From Lingula anatina (Eukaryota; Brachiopoda; Lingulata; Lingulida; Lingulidae), in assembly GCF_001039355.2 (NCBI RefSeq), contig NW_019775495.1, positions 263,902 to 294,429 of the forward strand: DNA of 30,528 nucleotides, read 5' to 3'. This document shows, in pieces, positions 30,300-30,528 of the stretch. Every line of letters starts with the position of its first letter. Position 1 is the first letter of the stretch. The notes under the pieces were generated by a model. It had not been told where the DNA came from. It ran no database searches and saw only the letters and a list, made by a program, of their open reading frames with translations. The position numbers and the translations under genes were made by a program.

Positions 30300-30528
30300 G
30301 TATGAGTAGGATGTGTGAGATTTGTTATCATTTATAATGAACATTCAAGTTATAAACTTATAAAGGTGTGATGCTTAGTTCATCATCACATAGTACTAAC
30401 AAAGCACAGTCACACCATTACAAAATACCATATCTCACACACACACTCTGTTATGCCTAAGACTTTGTTAATACCAAAAACCAGTCAATCAGAATCGCAC
30501 CTAACACACTGTCACACCTAACACACTG
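30300..30528 (+). other. Start of the intron after exon 10
   Basis: Begins GTATGA. It ends in two 17-base units, TCGCACCTAACACACTG and TCACACCTAACACACTG (30495-30528), that reach the window edge and may be the start of a longer tandem repeat. Confidence 0.75.

Noticed and set aside
1-30528. tRNA or other structured RNA genes
   Set aside because: Words resembling a tRNA B box (for example near 6556, 10560 and 27580) lack a matching A box and acceptor stem by eye; no rRNA or snRNA signature was seen.

Overview
This is a stretch of animal nuclear DNA, not prokaryotic. It is AT-rich, full of microsatellites and short inverted-repeat elements, and its only convincing gene is cut into nine exons with GT-AG splice sites. 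Recurrent words such as acatgt and gtaggcctac, together with the gene's divergence from the vertebrate protein as I remember it, suggest an aquatic invertebrate, possibly a lophotrochozoan. That taxonomic guess is weak.

The gene runs on the + strand from about 5466 to beyond the right edge. It encodes the N-terminal part of a large cadherin that I read as the invertebrate counterpart of protocadherin-15 (Drosophila Cad99C). The nine exons (5466-5556, 12879-12962, 13175-13377, 13811-13900, 19964-20065, 25513-25617, 29458-29592, 29866-29971, 30202-30299) join without a frame break into 338 codons. They give a signal peptide, cadherin repeats EC1 and EC2, and most of EC3. Exons 2-4 make EC1, exons 4-8 make EC2, and exons 8-10 make EC3. 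In the exon numbering used here '6' is left for a doubtful cassette at 21981-22028.

Positions 1-5403 are upstream, apparently intergenic DNA with no convincing exon. They hold two copies of a hAT-like miniature transposon, a second small inverted-repeat element and its relic, a hairpin-forming repeat, and simple repeats. Three perfect CRE sites (TGACGTCA) lie within 62 bp just before the first ATG.

Intron 1 (5557-12878) carries a long pyrimidine/CA tract directly behind the donor, a short retroposon-like insertion with flanking duplications, and a decayed tandem array of about 180-bp units, several of which contain a YY1-like AAGATGGC word. Introns 2 and 3 are short; a (TTA)16 repeat abuts the acceptor of exon 4. 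Intron 4 (13901-19963) starts with a miniature inverted-repeat element. Intron 5 (20066-25512) holds a cluster of three nuclear-receptor-type half-sites on a 13-bp period. Intron 6 (25618-29457) opens with the most unusual structure in the window: the end of exon 7 and its 5' splice site are repeated in tandem, giving three intronic decoy donors. A 222-bp inverted-repeat element follows it.

I see no RNA gene, no CRISPR array and no second protein-coding gene that I can support. The other open frames are short and look like chance frames or shadows of repeats and exons.
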